Below the pieces are notes generated by a model that did no database searches, was not told the DNA's origin, and was given only the letters and a program-made list of their open reading frames with translations. Of a DNA stretch of 64,000 nucleotides, positions 35,929-43,998 are shown piece by piece (the stretch's first letter is position 1; each line of letters starts with the position of its first letter). The position numbers and the translations under genes are program-made. This DNA comes from Longimicrobiales bacterium (GTDB lineage Bacteria > Gemmatimonadota > Gemmatimonadetes > Longimicrobiales > Gaopeijiaceae), in assembly GCA_951813395.1 (NCBI GenBank), contig OX638356.1, positions 909,340-973,339 on the forward strand, read 5' to 3'.

Positions 35929-36747
35929 TCAATCGGCCAAGGGACGGAGTTCTTCGAGCGGCACGTAATAGCGAGCGTAGCGGCGTCCATCGGACCAGCG
36001 CTCGCCGAACGGGTCGTCAACCAGCACCGTGGCGCGCTTCGTGACTCGGTTCACGCGCCCTTGCAGCCGCTTCCCCTGGTAGCGGAACGTCACACGGGTG
36101 CCGACGCTGATTCCTCGGGCGGCGGCGCGCTCAGAGCGCGTTATCAGCTGGTGAGTGTGGGCCCTGTGGAGAAACAGTCGGGATGCGATGTCCTGAAACC
36201 GCGTACGGCCGCAGTGGCTTTCGTCCCAGCACAGCCACTCCGCCAGGTGGACAAGTTCGTGCTCGAACAATCGCTGCAACGCGTCCAGCCGGTGGCGGCA
36301 GGGCAGACCGCAGACCGTCACTTCCGGATCATCGGCCGCGAAGCCGTCAAAGAGGATGGAAGTGGCCACGGCGATCTCGAAACGGACGACGCCATCCGGG
36401 CTCTGCAAGCGCGTCGTCTTCCCGCCCGCGCGTGTCATCCGAGTGGACAGGCGGAATGTCACGCCTTCAGGTCCGAGCAGTTTCCCGCAAAGCCCATCCA
36501 GGAAACATGTGTCGTAGGCGTCGAACAGAAACGAGAGGTCGTCGGGATGAAGGCTCGTGAAGTTGGGTTCGCAGACGCAGGGCGACGCGTGGAGGAGACG
36601 CAGCCCGATATCGTGGGTCCGACTCTGGCTCCGGGCCGCCCCTGGATCGCTGTCGAGCAGAATGCGGGTGAGTGACTTCAGCGCATCAGCGGGACCCGCC
36701 GCCGATCGCGGTAGCGGGGGTCGTCCCGACGGGCAAGATGCGTTCAT
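35929..36747 (-). CDS. SprT-like zinc metalloprotease domain protein
   Basis: 272 residues. The zinc motif HELVH is at 163-167 within RLFEHELVHLAEWLCW, followed by HCGRTRFQDIASRLFLHRAH, whose spacing suits the third ligand of SprT-like proteins. A small C-terminal basic domain (RVTFRYQGKRLQGRVNRVTK) resembles an SH3-like or nucleic-acid-binding fold, similar to proteins annotated 'SprT-like family'. SprT/Spartan proteases cut DNA-bound proteins; bacterial island copies are little studied. The first 50 residues are low-complexity, and a later start is possible. It overlaps nothing, and its neighbours are the truncated Rpn gene and the HicAB pair. Confidence 0.7.
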   Translation of the reverse strand: MNASCPSGRPPLPRSAAGPADALKSLTRILLDSDPGAARSQSRTHDIGLRLLHASPCVCEPNFTSLHPDDLSFLFDAYDTCFLDGLCGKLLGPEGVTFRLSTRMTRAGGKTTRLQSPDGVVRFEIAVATSILFDGFAADDPEVTVCGLPCRHRLDALQRLFEHELVHLAEWLCWDESHCGRTRFQDIASRLFLHRAHTHQLITRSERAAARGISVGTRVTFRYQGKRLQGRVNRVTKRATVLVDDPFGERWSDGRRYARYYVPLEELRPLAD

Positions 36748-37040
36748 CTGAAGCTGTTTCGGTGGTCGGAGGGGATGGTAGTCACTATAAGAGAATATCC
36801 CACCGATCGTCCTATCGGGTCATCGCAGGCGCTTCTCGATTTCCTCAGCGGAAGCCGTCTCGAAGGAAAGGCCTCCGCGTCTGGGATCGCCGTCCCATCC
36901 AGTCATTTTCCTGCCCCCGCACCCCCGCGAACTTGTCGTGCCCACGCCCGGAGACCCAATGCACGACCCCTCCCTCAAAGTGTGTCTTATCGACCGGTGG
37001 AACGTCCCTGCGCCCTGTCCCTCGCTTGGTCATTGGTATC
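36748..37040. other. Intergenic region between SprT-like and hicA genes
   Basis: About 290 bases with no believable gene. It must contain the promoters of two diverging genes. The part from 36,780 to 36,800 is AT-rich. No terminator or repeat is visible apart from the palindrome just before hicA. Confidence 0.4.
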
Positions 37041-37052
37041 AATAGTGCTATT
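37041..37052. promoter_or_regulatory. Candidate HicB operator
   Basis: AATAGTGCTATT, a perfect palindrome with a two-base centre, ends directly before the hicA ATG at 37,053. HicB antitoxins carry a ribbon-helix-helix or HTH domain that represses its own promoter, and this HicB has a C-terminal ribbon-helix-helix-like segment. Position makes it a reasonable operator; it also covers the place where a ribosome binding site would be. Confidence 0.45.
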
Positions 37053-37307
37053 ATGAAGCCACGGAACGTGCTGATATCCCTCGATCGGTTCCGCAGGAAC
37101 CCGAAGGGAGTGCGGTTCAGAGATCTGGCGAGGGTGTGCGACGCATGTTTCGGAGAACCACGCCAGCGGAGTGGTAGCCATCGCGTCTACCGAACGCCGT
37201 GGCCGGGAGACCCGCGTGTCAACATTCAGGGCGTCAAGGGGATGGCCAAGGCTTACCAGGTCCGCCAGGTTATCCGGGCGATCGAAAAACTGGAGGGCAT
37301 ACAGTGA
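37053..37307 (+). CDS. hicA: HicA-like mRNA interferase toxin
   Basis: 84 residues. The family's catalytic His is in GSHRVYRTP (His43), and the closing residues KAYQVRQVIRAIEKLE are typical of HicA helix 2. The N-terminal part (LISLDRFRRNPKGVRFRDLA) matches the longer HicA variant in which the toxin starts with a helix. HicA cleaves mRNA in a ribosome-independent way and is neutralised by HicB. ATG at 37,053; the frame is open further upstream but without the family signature. Its stop overlaps the hicB GTG. Confidence 0.82.
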   Translation: MKPRNVLISLDRFRRNPKGVRFRDLARVCDACFGEPRQRSGSHRVYRTPWPGDPRVNIQGVKGMAKAYQVRQVIRAIEKLEGIQ

Positions 37308-37630
37308 GCGACCGCTATACCTACCGGATTACGTGGTCGGCTGAAGACGGGGAGCATGTTGGCCTCTGTGCGGAGTTCCCGTCGCTGAGTTGGCTGGCAT
37401 CTGCTCCGGAAGACGCACTCGCGGGCATCCGGAGCCTCGTGTCCGACAGCGTGTCCGACATGCGGACCAATGGCGAGCCGGTTCCGGAGCCGTTTGGAGA
37501 CCGATCCTACAGCGGGAAGTTCATCGTCAGGGTGCCGCCGGAAACGCACCGCTCACTGGCCATCCGGGCGGCCGAACAGGGCGTCAGCATGAATCGCCTG
37601 GTGAGCGCCCGACTCGCGCGCGAGGGCTAG
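37304..37630 (+). CDS. hicB: HicB-family antitoxin
   Basis: 108 residues. The N-terminal HicB fold covers YTYRITWSAEDGEHVGLCAE and FPSLSWLASAPEDALAGI, and the C-terminal DNA-binding ribbon-helix-helix region is VRVPPETHRSLAIRAAEQG, then VSMNRLVSARLARE. The antitoxin blocks HicA and represses the operon. GTG start overlaps the hicA stop by four bases (GTGA), ensuring coupled synthesis. The last 18 residues have a close relic copy near 52,189-52,245. Confidence 0.88.
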   Translation: MSDRYTYRITWSAEDGEHVGLCAEFPSLSWLASAPEDALAGIRSLVSDSVSDMRTNGEPVPEPFGDRSYSGKFIVRVPPETHRSLAIRAAEQGVSMNRLVSARLAREG

Positions 37631-37954
37631 CAACGCGGTAACCAGCGCATCCGAGGACTGCGCGGAGCACGGCTACATGTAACACGGCCGTACAATGGGC
37701 CCAGACCCCGACCCCTCTCCTCCCGAGCGCGCCCCTCATGCCTGCCGACCCCCTTGCCCGGGGCCTGGCCGCGCCGACAAACGCCGCCCTCCCCTCCCCA
37801 AACAGCCGCTTGCCGGACGACGCAGGCTGACCCTCCGGCTGACTAGACCCCATCCGGCCGTTCCGCTAGACTTGACCCGGCAACCAACCGTCCGCGAGAG
37901 CTGACTGGTCCGTCGGTGGCGGATCTGGACAGCGCGAAGAGGCAAGTGGTGAGA
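37631..37954. other. Intergenic region before the envelope module
   Basis: About 320 bases. A proline-coding, C-rich stretch at 37,695-37,850 gives long but unconvincing frames on both strands. The promoter of the envelope module should lie between about 37,850 and 37,940; a TTGACC word at 37,872 is the best -35 candidate. No dyad or terminator seen. Confidence 0.35.
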
Positions 37955-39025
37955 ATGAAGCTGAAGCACGGCTTGGTCGGTGCTTGCATCATGGTTCTCG
38001 GAGTCTCCTTCGCAGCTCCCGCTCTCGGACACGGGCTCGCTTCGGCCCAGCAGATCAGGGCGCTCGGCAGTGGCGCAGCCGTCCGGCTCGACCCGTCCGA
38101 TTCCAGCCCGGTCATTGCCAATCTGGCGGCCGGTGCGACGCTGGACTGGATCGGGGAGTCGGGTCCGTACCATATCGTGTCGATACCCGGCCAGCCCGGG
38201 GAGGACGACCTGATCGGATATGTCCTTGCTTCCGAAGTCGAGATCGTGGGCAACGTGTCCGCCGGAGCGCAGCCCTCGGCGACAGGGTCCGTGATTCCGG
38301 ACATCCATGCGCAATACGAGAGATCGCAGGCGCGTCGGTCGGCGGGCCTGAAGCGGTCGTTCTGGGGGGGGACGCTGGCGATCGCCGCCCTTGCCACAAC
38401 CCAGGTGGTGTTCGCGGCGGGGGACGAGGACGCCTATGCCGACTCGGCCTCGCATCAGGCCGCTGTTGACAGGCATTCCACGGCGGCGACCGCCAGGAAT
38501 GTCCTCATGCTGTCGGGTGCCGGCCTCCTCGCCTGGGGGGCCGCCGACTACCTCCTGGGAAGTCGGGACATCGAGACGATGGAAGGGGAGCTGTCCACGT
38601 TGGCCGATCCGGCTCTGGACGTGCAGTACAGGGACGCCAGCGCGAGGCGCGGGTCGGGGAAGAGGAGGTTCACCTGGGGCGCCATCATGGCGGGCGGCTC
38701 CTACGCAACGGTGAAGTGGCTGCCCTGGCTGGGCGTTCCGGACCGGGCGGACTACGACACGGAGTGGGAGTACCTGTCCGCGGTGCACAGGCGGGATCGG
38801 ACCGAAACCGCGAACCGGTGGTTCATTGGCGTGGGGAGCGTGCTCGGAGTCTGGGGAGCGCTCGACTGGGTGCTCGGGTCGAGGAAGATGTCCGAAATCG
38901 AGGCGATCTCGCGCGTGTCCGCGGCGCCGGGGCAGCGGAGGATTCCCGTGGCCGGGGTCGGGCCGGATCTGTTCGTCAGGCGCGCCCTGGGCCGTACCGA
39001 GATCGGTCTCGCCTGGAGCCGGTGA
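37955..39025 (+). CDS. Envelope protein with SH3-like domain and internally duplicated membrane unit
   Basis: 356 residues from ATG 37,955 (a GTG at 37,916 is possible). A signal peptide, MKLKHGLVGACIMVLGVSFA..., ends near ALG-HGLASAQ. A bacterial SH3-like domain follows (GAAVRLDPSDSSPVIANLAA). The rest consists of two related units of about 95 residues: unit 1 has KRSFWGGTLAIAAL ... WGAADYLLGSRDIETME, unit 2 has KRRFTWGAIMAGGS ... WGALDWVLGSRKMSEIE. Each unit has two hydrophobic segments and ends in the same WGAxDxxLGSR sequence, so it arose by tandem duplication. It overlaps the next gene by one base (TGATG). Function unknown. Confidence 0.7.
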   Translation: MKLKHGLVGACIMVLGVSFAAPALGHGLASAQQIRALGSGAAVRLDPSDSSPVIANLAAGATLDWIGESGPYHIVSIPGQPGEDDLIGYVLASEVEIVGNVSAGAQPSATGSVIPDIHAQYERSQARRSAGLKRSFWGGTLAIAALATTQVVFAAGDEDAYADSASHQAAVDRHSTAATARNVLMLSGAGLLAWGAADYLLGSRDIETMEGELSTLADPALDVQYRDASARRGSGKRRFTWGAIMAGGSYATVKWLPWLGVPDRADYDTEWEYLSAVHRRDRTETANRWFIGVGSVLGVWGALDWVLGSRKMSEIEAISRVSAAPGQRRIPVAGVGPDLFVRRALGRTEIGLAWSR

Positions 39026-40488
39026 TGCGCCGCCCCTGGGCAGGCCGTCGTCGTCTTTTCTATGGGGTAGGCGTCACCACGATCGTGGCGGTCGCGGCCG
39101 TCATGGTCGTCATGGCGAGGAGCTGGACCCTCACGCCCGAGCAGCGCGCCGCCGCCCAGGAGGCGCAGCTCGGCCTTGGCACGGATGTCGTGGCGCTGGT
39201 GGAACTGGGGCTGGCCGCCGAAGGTCGCTACTCCGGGGACCCCGACGGCGTGCTGGAACCCGAAGCTCGTCAGGCACTCCGCGAATGGCAGACCGACCGG
39301 GGAATCGAGGCCACCGGGTACCTGGACCGTGCCAGCCTGTCGGAACTGCTGGCGGCGGGCCGGGAGGCGGAGGAGCAGGCGGAGGAGGCTCGCCGCAGGG
39401 ACGAGGCGGCGGCCGAGGCGCGGCGGCTTGCGGAGGAACGTCGGAACGCCCGGGAGGAACGGTTGGCGGAACAGGCCCGCCTCGACGCCAAGCGACGTGA
39501 GGAGGAGCAGCGGCTCGCCGAGCAGGCCCGTCGGGCCGAGGACGAGCGGCTGGCTGAAGAGGCCCGCCGGGAGATGGAGCGGTTGGCGGAGCAGGCTCGT
39601 CTGGCCGAGGAGGCCCGCCAGGCGGAGCAGGAACGGTTGGCGGAGGAAGCTCGCCTGGCGGAGCAGGCTCGTCTGGCGGAGGAGGCCCGCCAGGCAGAGC
39701 AGGAGCGCCTGGATGACGCCCGCCGGACCGCGGCCGAGCGGTTGGCGCAGCGGGGGGGTCGACAGGCCGAAAGCATGGAGGCAGCGCGGCGACGGGCCGA
39801 AGACCGGCTCACCGACGACCAGCTGCTGCTCGCCGCGAGAAACGATCTGGCCGGGACCACCGGCGACCTGAACTGGCGTATCGCCCTGAACCGGCGGTCC
39901 TGGACGGGTGTGCGGTCACGCGCCGACGACGTCGTGGGGCTCGATCTCAACGGGCGCAGTCTGGGGGGCGTGATTCCGACGCGGCTCACACGCCTCACGG
40001 AACTGGAGTTCCTCAACCTGGGTGGCAACCGGCTGTCCGGCGCGATTCCGGCCGAGCTGGGCTCGCTGCGCCAACTCAAGGCGCTGTTCCTCGAGGACAA
40101 CCAGCTGTCGGGCCCGATTCCGACCGAACTGGGTGCGATGTCGAGCCTCGAGGACCTGCACCTGTACAACAACCCGCTGACCGGGATCATTCCGCCCGAA
40201 CTGGGGAACCTGGCGAGTCTCAAGCGGCTGCGCCTGTCCCGAACGCAGATCGCCGGCCGGATCCCGCCCGAGCTGGGCAGACTGCGGGGGCTCGAACTCC
40301 TCGCCCTCAGCGAAAACCAGCTCTCCGGGCAGATACCTGCGGAACTGGCCAACCTGACCAACCTGAGGCGGTTGACACTCCGCAACAATCGCCTGTCGGG
40401 GTGCATTCCAAAGCCGCTGATGCGCTTCGAGTCCGGCATCAATCCGCAGCTGGGCGGGGTTCGCCTTCCCGAGTGCGGGCGGCCATGA
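39025..40488 (+). CDS. Membrane-anchored coiled-coil protein with peptidoglycan-binding and plant-type LRR domains
   Basis: 487 residues. One N-terminal membrane helix (about 12-32), a peptidoglycan-binding-1-like domain (about 50-110: LEPEARQALREWQTDRGIEA), then a long charged coiled coil (about 110-265) built of repeats such as RLAEEARLAEQARL and RQAEQERL, with matching near-identical DNA repeats at 39,575-39,720. The C-terminal 200 residues hold six leucine-rich repeats of the plant type: LxxLxxLxLxxNxLSGxIPxEL (LSGAIPAELG, LSGPIPTELG, LTGIIPPELG, IAGRIPPELG, LSGQIPAELA, LSGCIPKPL). Probably spans the periplasm from inner membrane to the wall and displays an LRR binding surface. Coupled to both neighbours by overlapping stop/start codons. 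Confidence 0.8.
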   Translation: MRRPWAGRRRLFYGVGVTTIVAVAAVMVVMARSWTLTPEQRAAAQEAQLGLGTDVVALVELGLAAEGRYSGDPDGVLEPEARQALREWQTDRGIEATGYLDRASLSELLAAGREAEEQAEEARRRDEAAAEARRLAEERRNAREERLAEQARLDAKRREEEQRLAEQARRAEDERLAEEARREMERLAEQARLAEEARQAEQERLAEEARLAEQARLAEEARQAEQERLDDARRTAAERLAQRGGRQAESMEAARRRAEDRLTDDQLLLAARNDLAGTTGDLNWRIALNRRSWTGVRSRADDVVGLDLNGRSLGGVIPTRLTRLTELEFLNLGGNRLSGAIPAELGSLRQLKALFLEDNQLSGPIPTELGAMSSLEDLHLYNNPLTGIIPPELGNLASLKRLRLSRTQIAGRIPPELGRLRGLELLALSENQLSGQIPAELANLTNLRRLTLRNNRLSGCIPKPLMRFESGINPQLGGVRLPECGRP

Positions 40489-41360
40489 GCGACAACGCGG
40501 GGGCGTCGTCGGAGCGGGCGCACACCTCGGGGCGGCCCGCGGAGAGGGACGAGCAGGTACCGTTCCGGGCCGTGACCCTGTTCGCCTCGCTGCTGGTCGG
40601 CATCGTCCTCGTGGGGGCTCTGTCCTACGTGTTCCCGGCCGGCGACGACAGCATGGCCGCCGAACTGCTGGTCGACAGGAACACCCGGATCTTCCCCTAC
40701 CCGTTCACAATACAGAACGTGATGTGGCTCGCCTTCTGCGCGGCTGCCGGTGAGCTGGTGGTGCGCCATTTGTCCGGTCGCCGGGAAGGCGAGCAGATTC
40801 ACCTCGGGCTGCTTCCCGAAGACGACGAAACCGTTCTGCGAAAACGGGACCTGCCCCCGATCTACCAGCGGGTGGTCGAGTCCGACCCGGAGAGGCGGTA
40901 CTTGCTGCAACGCCTTCTGCGCGGCGCGCTTTTGCAGTTTCGCAACAGCGGCTCGGTGGACCAGGTCAACTCGATGACCAACGTGTCGCTCGAACTCTAC
41001 CAGCATGAAATCGAGCTGCGGTACAACATGCTGCGCTACGTCATCTGGCTGATACCGACGCTCGGCTTCATCGGAACCGTACTGGGCATCGCGTTCGCGA
41101 TGCGCACCGCCGGGGTCATGTTCGCGGGCGCCAGCATCATGGAGGGATCGATCGGACCCGAGATGATGGAGCAGTTGACGGGAGACCTCGGGGTCGCGTT
41201 CTACACGACCCTGCTCGCCCTGATGCAATCGGCGGTGCTGATGTTCGCGATGCACGTCATGCAGGGTAAGGAGGAGGGCGCCCTGAACAGGATCGGCCAG
41301 TACTGCCTCGGCAATCTGTCGAACAGGCTGCACGAGGAACGGAGTCCCGGCCGGGAGTAG
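40485..41360 (+). CDS. MotA/TolQ/ExbB-like proton channel protein
   Basis: 291 residues with three membrane segments: about 28-48 (AVTLFASLLVGIVLVGALSY), 182-202 (LRYVIWLIPTLGFIGTVLG) and 226-250. The core IPTLGFIGTVLGIAFAMRTA is the channel signature shared by MotA, TolQ and ExbB; ALMQSAVLMF closes the second channel helix. Such proteins form a pentameric proton-driven stator together with a single-helix partner (MotB/TolR/ExbD type). The natural partner here is the convergent VWA protein, whose N-terminal helix is of that kind. ATG overlaps the stop of the LRR gene. It is longer than ExbB because of a roughly 90-residue cytoplasmic insertion between the first two helices. Confidence 0.85.
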   Translation: MSDNAGASSERAHTSGRPAERDEQVPFRAVTLFASLLVGIVLVGALSYVFPAGDDSMAAELLVDRNTRIFPYPFTIQNVMWLAFCAAAGELVVRHLSGRREGEQIHLGLLPEDDETVLRKRDLPPIYQRVVESDPERRYLLQRLLRGALLQFRNSGSVDQVNSMTNVSLELYQHEIELRYNMLRYVIWLIPTLGFIGTVLGIAFAMRTAGVMFAGASIMEGSIGPEMMEQLTGDLGVAFYTTLLALMQSAVLMFAMHVMQGKEEGALNRIGQYCLGNLSNRLHEERSPGRE

Positions 41361-41383
41361 CGGGGCCGCGCCGGTCCGAACGG

Positions 41384-42388
41384 TCAGAACAGGGACAGGA
41401 GCAGGTTGACCGTCAGTGAGCCTCCCACGTCCCGCACGTACTGGCCACCGCCAGCTTCAGCGACGCTTCGAAGAAACTCTTCCGTGGCGGCGTCGGCCGT
41501 GCCCCCTGTCCTGACATAGACCGTGGAGACGCGATGTCCTTCGGGGCGTCCGATGCCGGTCGCGACCGCTAGGGACCGATCGATCTCTTCGCTGTACGCC
41601 GGGTTGTCGGTCACCAGCACGACGACCCTTCGCTCGGACCTCGGCCGCCAGGACATTCGGGAAGCTGCCGCAAGCGCATCGTAGAAGGCCTCGGGCCGGT
41701 CGGGGTTGTTGCCGTTTCCAGTTCCCATCCCCACCGAGAGGCCGTTCACGAACGTGCGAAACGCGTCACGGTTCCCGGTCGGGCCGGAGATTTCCCGCAA
41801 CGGGAACACGAACAGCGGGCTCTCCCATCGGCGATCTCCGAACGCCACCATCCCGACGCCGAAGCTGGGCGAGATCCGGTTCATGAGGACGGCGAGCTGC
41901 TCGACCTCCGCCTTGAGCGAGGCGACCTGCCCGCCCATGCTGTTGGTGACGTCCAGCGCGATGATGATGTCGAGATGGGGGAACCGGAAGTGCGGCGCGT
42001 CCACCTGGATGGGCGCGGGCGCGGGCTCCGGGCATATGACCGGGGCGGGCACCGTCGGACAGACCGGGCACGCCACCGGGTCGGGCACGGCGGGACAGAT
42101 CGTCTCCGTCACGGGTTCCGGGACCGGGCAGGTGGGGCACACCGGACAGGCGATCGGCTCCACAACGGCGGCGACGACCGGGCACGTGGCGCAAACCGGG
42201 CACACGACCGAGTCGGGCGGCGGAGCCTCCATGATGATCGGGGCGGGCGGGGCCGGGATGTCCGGCACGGCCTCGCCGATCATCGGGAAGATGACGACCG
42301 CGATCAGGATGAAGGCGCCGAGAGCCGACGCGAACAGGTCCAGCGCCGCGATTCCGAACGGGCTCGGTGCCCGGCTCCTCTTCTTCAT
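41384..42388 (-). CDS. Membrane-anchored VWA protein with CPVC repeats
   Basis: 334 residues from ATG 42,388 (MKKRSRAPSPFGIAALDLFA). One N-terminal membrane helix (DLFASALGAFILIAVVIFPM) has the Asp/Ser-containing look of MotB/ExbD helices. Residues about 55-125 form a Cys/Pro-rich linker with repeated CPVC and CPxCPxCP units (CPVCATCPVV, CPVCPTCPVP, CPAVPDPVACPVCPT). A VWA domain fills the remainder: IIALDVTNSMGGQVASL is the MIDAS (DxTxS variant), RVVVLVTDNPAYSEE the later metal segment. It lies tail to tail with the MotA/TolQ-like gene, 23 bases apart. Likely partner of that channel; metal or disulfide binding by the linker is an inference. Confidence 0.78.
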   Translation of the reverse strand: MKKRSRAPSPFGIAALDLFASALGAFILIAVVIFPMIGEAVPDIPAPPAPIIMEAPPPDSVVCPVCATCPVVAAVVEPIACPVCPTCPVPEPVTETICPAVPDPVACPVCPTVPAPVICPEPAPAPIQVDAPHFRFPHLDIIIALDVTNSMGGQVASLKAEVEQLAVLMNRISPSFGVGMVAFGDRRWESPLFVFPLREISGPTGNRDAFRTFVNGLSVGMGTGNGNNPDRPEAFYDALAAASRMSWRPRSERRVVVLVTDNPAYSEEIDRSLAVATGIGRPEGHRVSTVYVRTGGTADAATEEFLRSVAEAGGGQYVRDVGGSLTVNLLLSLF

Positions 42389-42683
42389 GGCTCGCGGTCC
42401 GCTCCGTGCCTGGGGTCGCGGGTCCGGCGTCCGGCTCCCGCTCCCCGGTCCGGTGCCGGGCGGGCCGGCCAACCAGCCCAGCCGGAGCCTGGAAAAAGAT
42501 TGCAACGGCGGGCCGGGCTGGCAACAGACCACACGACGGCCGTATGACCGGGAGGTCCGGCTGCTCTGGTGATCTCATAATGCTACTGTAATGCTAGCAG
42601 TAGATCAGCGTGTACGGGCACCTTCAAGGTGCTCCGTGCAGGCTACTCCCCCGGGGCGCGCTACTCGGTTCGCGCAGCCCCTC

Positions 42684-43811
42684 TCACTGGCGGGCCGCTG
42701 CGGTAGCCGTGCGACTCGCCACGAACTCTGTCTCGGCAATCATCACGCCCGTCATCCCTTCCGTGAAGACCAAACGCTCCCCGTCAAAGAAAGTGGTCGC
42801 ACCGCTTGACTGCGTCCATTGGTTGCCACTCGGCACCGTAATCGGGATCGCTTCTCGGGAATCCAGGTCCAGGACGAAGCCGATAGCGTTTCCGGACGTG
42901 ACCTGCACGAAGAGCCGACCATCGGCCAGAGATTGAAGAGTGGTGGCCGCTTGCACTCCCAAGACTGTGCGGGGTCCGCCGAACGACTCGGTCAGGCTCT
43001 CAATCCGTTCGATAATGCTAGCCCGCGCTTCTTCTGGCAGATACACCAGTCGCGTCTGGCTACCGGTGCTGTGATAGCTGACAAGTGCCAATTGCCTGCC
43101 GTCCAAAACATGCACGCTACCGTCGGGCGTAACTGCCACAAGGTCGGCGCGCGGCTGGAACAACTCGGAGTGAGTGAGGAAGCCCTCGGGTATCCGGGCA
43201 AAGCCCGTCTGCCCGTCTTCGGTTATGCGTACCAGGTAGTGATCGGGAAAAGCGTCGCCCGCGACGAGAAGTCCCAGTTCGGGGTGCGCGGCCAGATCTC
43301 TCAGATTGCCAGTCACTTGGCGGCTTCGCGTGAAGTCACCGTCCGCTGTGAGAAAAGACACGCGCCCGAGACCTACGTCGAGGACGGCCACGTGATCGCC
43401 GTCCCTGGCCAACCGACTCGGAAACTGGTACTCGCCGGGGCCGTCGCCCTGCCGTCCCATCGTCCGCAACGGATTCAACTGTTCGTCGAGAAGCACCAGT
43501 TGATGGTTCAACCCGTCAGCGACGACGTAGCCGGTGTCGACTCCGAGGATGGCACCGATCGCGGCAAACATCCCTCTTTCGTCGTACTCGTCCAGGCGGG
43601 CGATCACGGGCCCGATCACGTATTCAGATTCACTTTCGGAGAAGTAGGTGATCTCCGCCGGAGGGGCACTTGAGGGCGATTCGCACGCGCTTAAGGTCAG
43701 GAGCAAATTCCCGGCAACGGAGAGCAGGGCCGCGCTTCGGACGCCCTCCCGGGCCCGGAACACGTTCCGGACCTGGGACAGGCTCAAGGCACTGCTGGAA
43801 AGGGGGCTCAT
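42684..43811 (-). CDS. 6-bladed beta-propeller lipoprotein
   Basis: 375 residues. A lipoprotein signal ends at LLLTLSAC (lipobox Leu-Ser-Ala-Cys), preceded by a hydrophobic run; the true start may be internal (the first 25 residues are polar), but no better start is obvious. The mature part has the NHL/6-bladed-propeller pattern: MGRQGDGPGEYQFPSRLARD, then HVAVLDVGLGRVSFLTADGD. These proteins are abundant and expanded in Gemmatimonadota and Bacteroidota and are of unknown ligand. Single gene, same strand as the VWA gene but separated by 295 bases. Confidence 0.8.
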   Translation of the reverse strand: MSPLSSSALSLSQVRNVFRAREGVRSAALLSVAGNLLLTLSACESPSSAPPAEITYFSESESEYVIGPVIARLDEYDERGMFAAIGAILGVDTGYVVADGLNHQLVLLDEQLNPLRTMGRQGDGPGEYQFPSRLARDGDHVAVLDVGLGRVSFLTADGDFTRSRQVTGNLRDLAAHPELGLLVAGDAFPDHYLVRITEDGQTGFARIPEGFLTHSELFQPRADLVAVTPDGSVHVLDGRQLALVSYHSTGSQTRLVYLPEEARASIIERIESLTESFGGPRTVLGVQAATTLQSLADGRLFVQVTSGNAIGFVLDLDSREAIPITVPSGNQWTQSSGATTFFDGERLVFTEGMTGVMIAETEFVASRTATAAARQ

Positions 43812-43998
43812 GCGCGGCTCCTTATTCTCCTGGGAGACGGCCCAGAAAGCTATTACATGTCGTCTGCGGGGTCGACTCTCAGTCTTGTTCTGTGAAACTC
43901 GGGACGCGGGGTCGACGGGGATGGGTTCCCAGATCCACGTTCAAGTTGCGGGCATCTCCTTGTGGCGACTGTCGTAATGGTTGGGGCGATTCTCGGGA

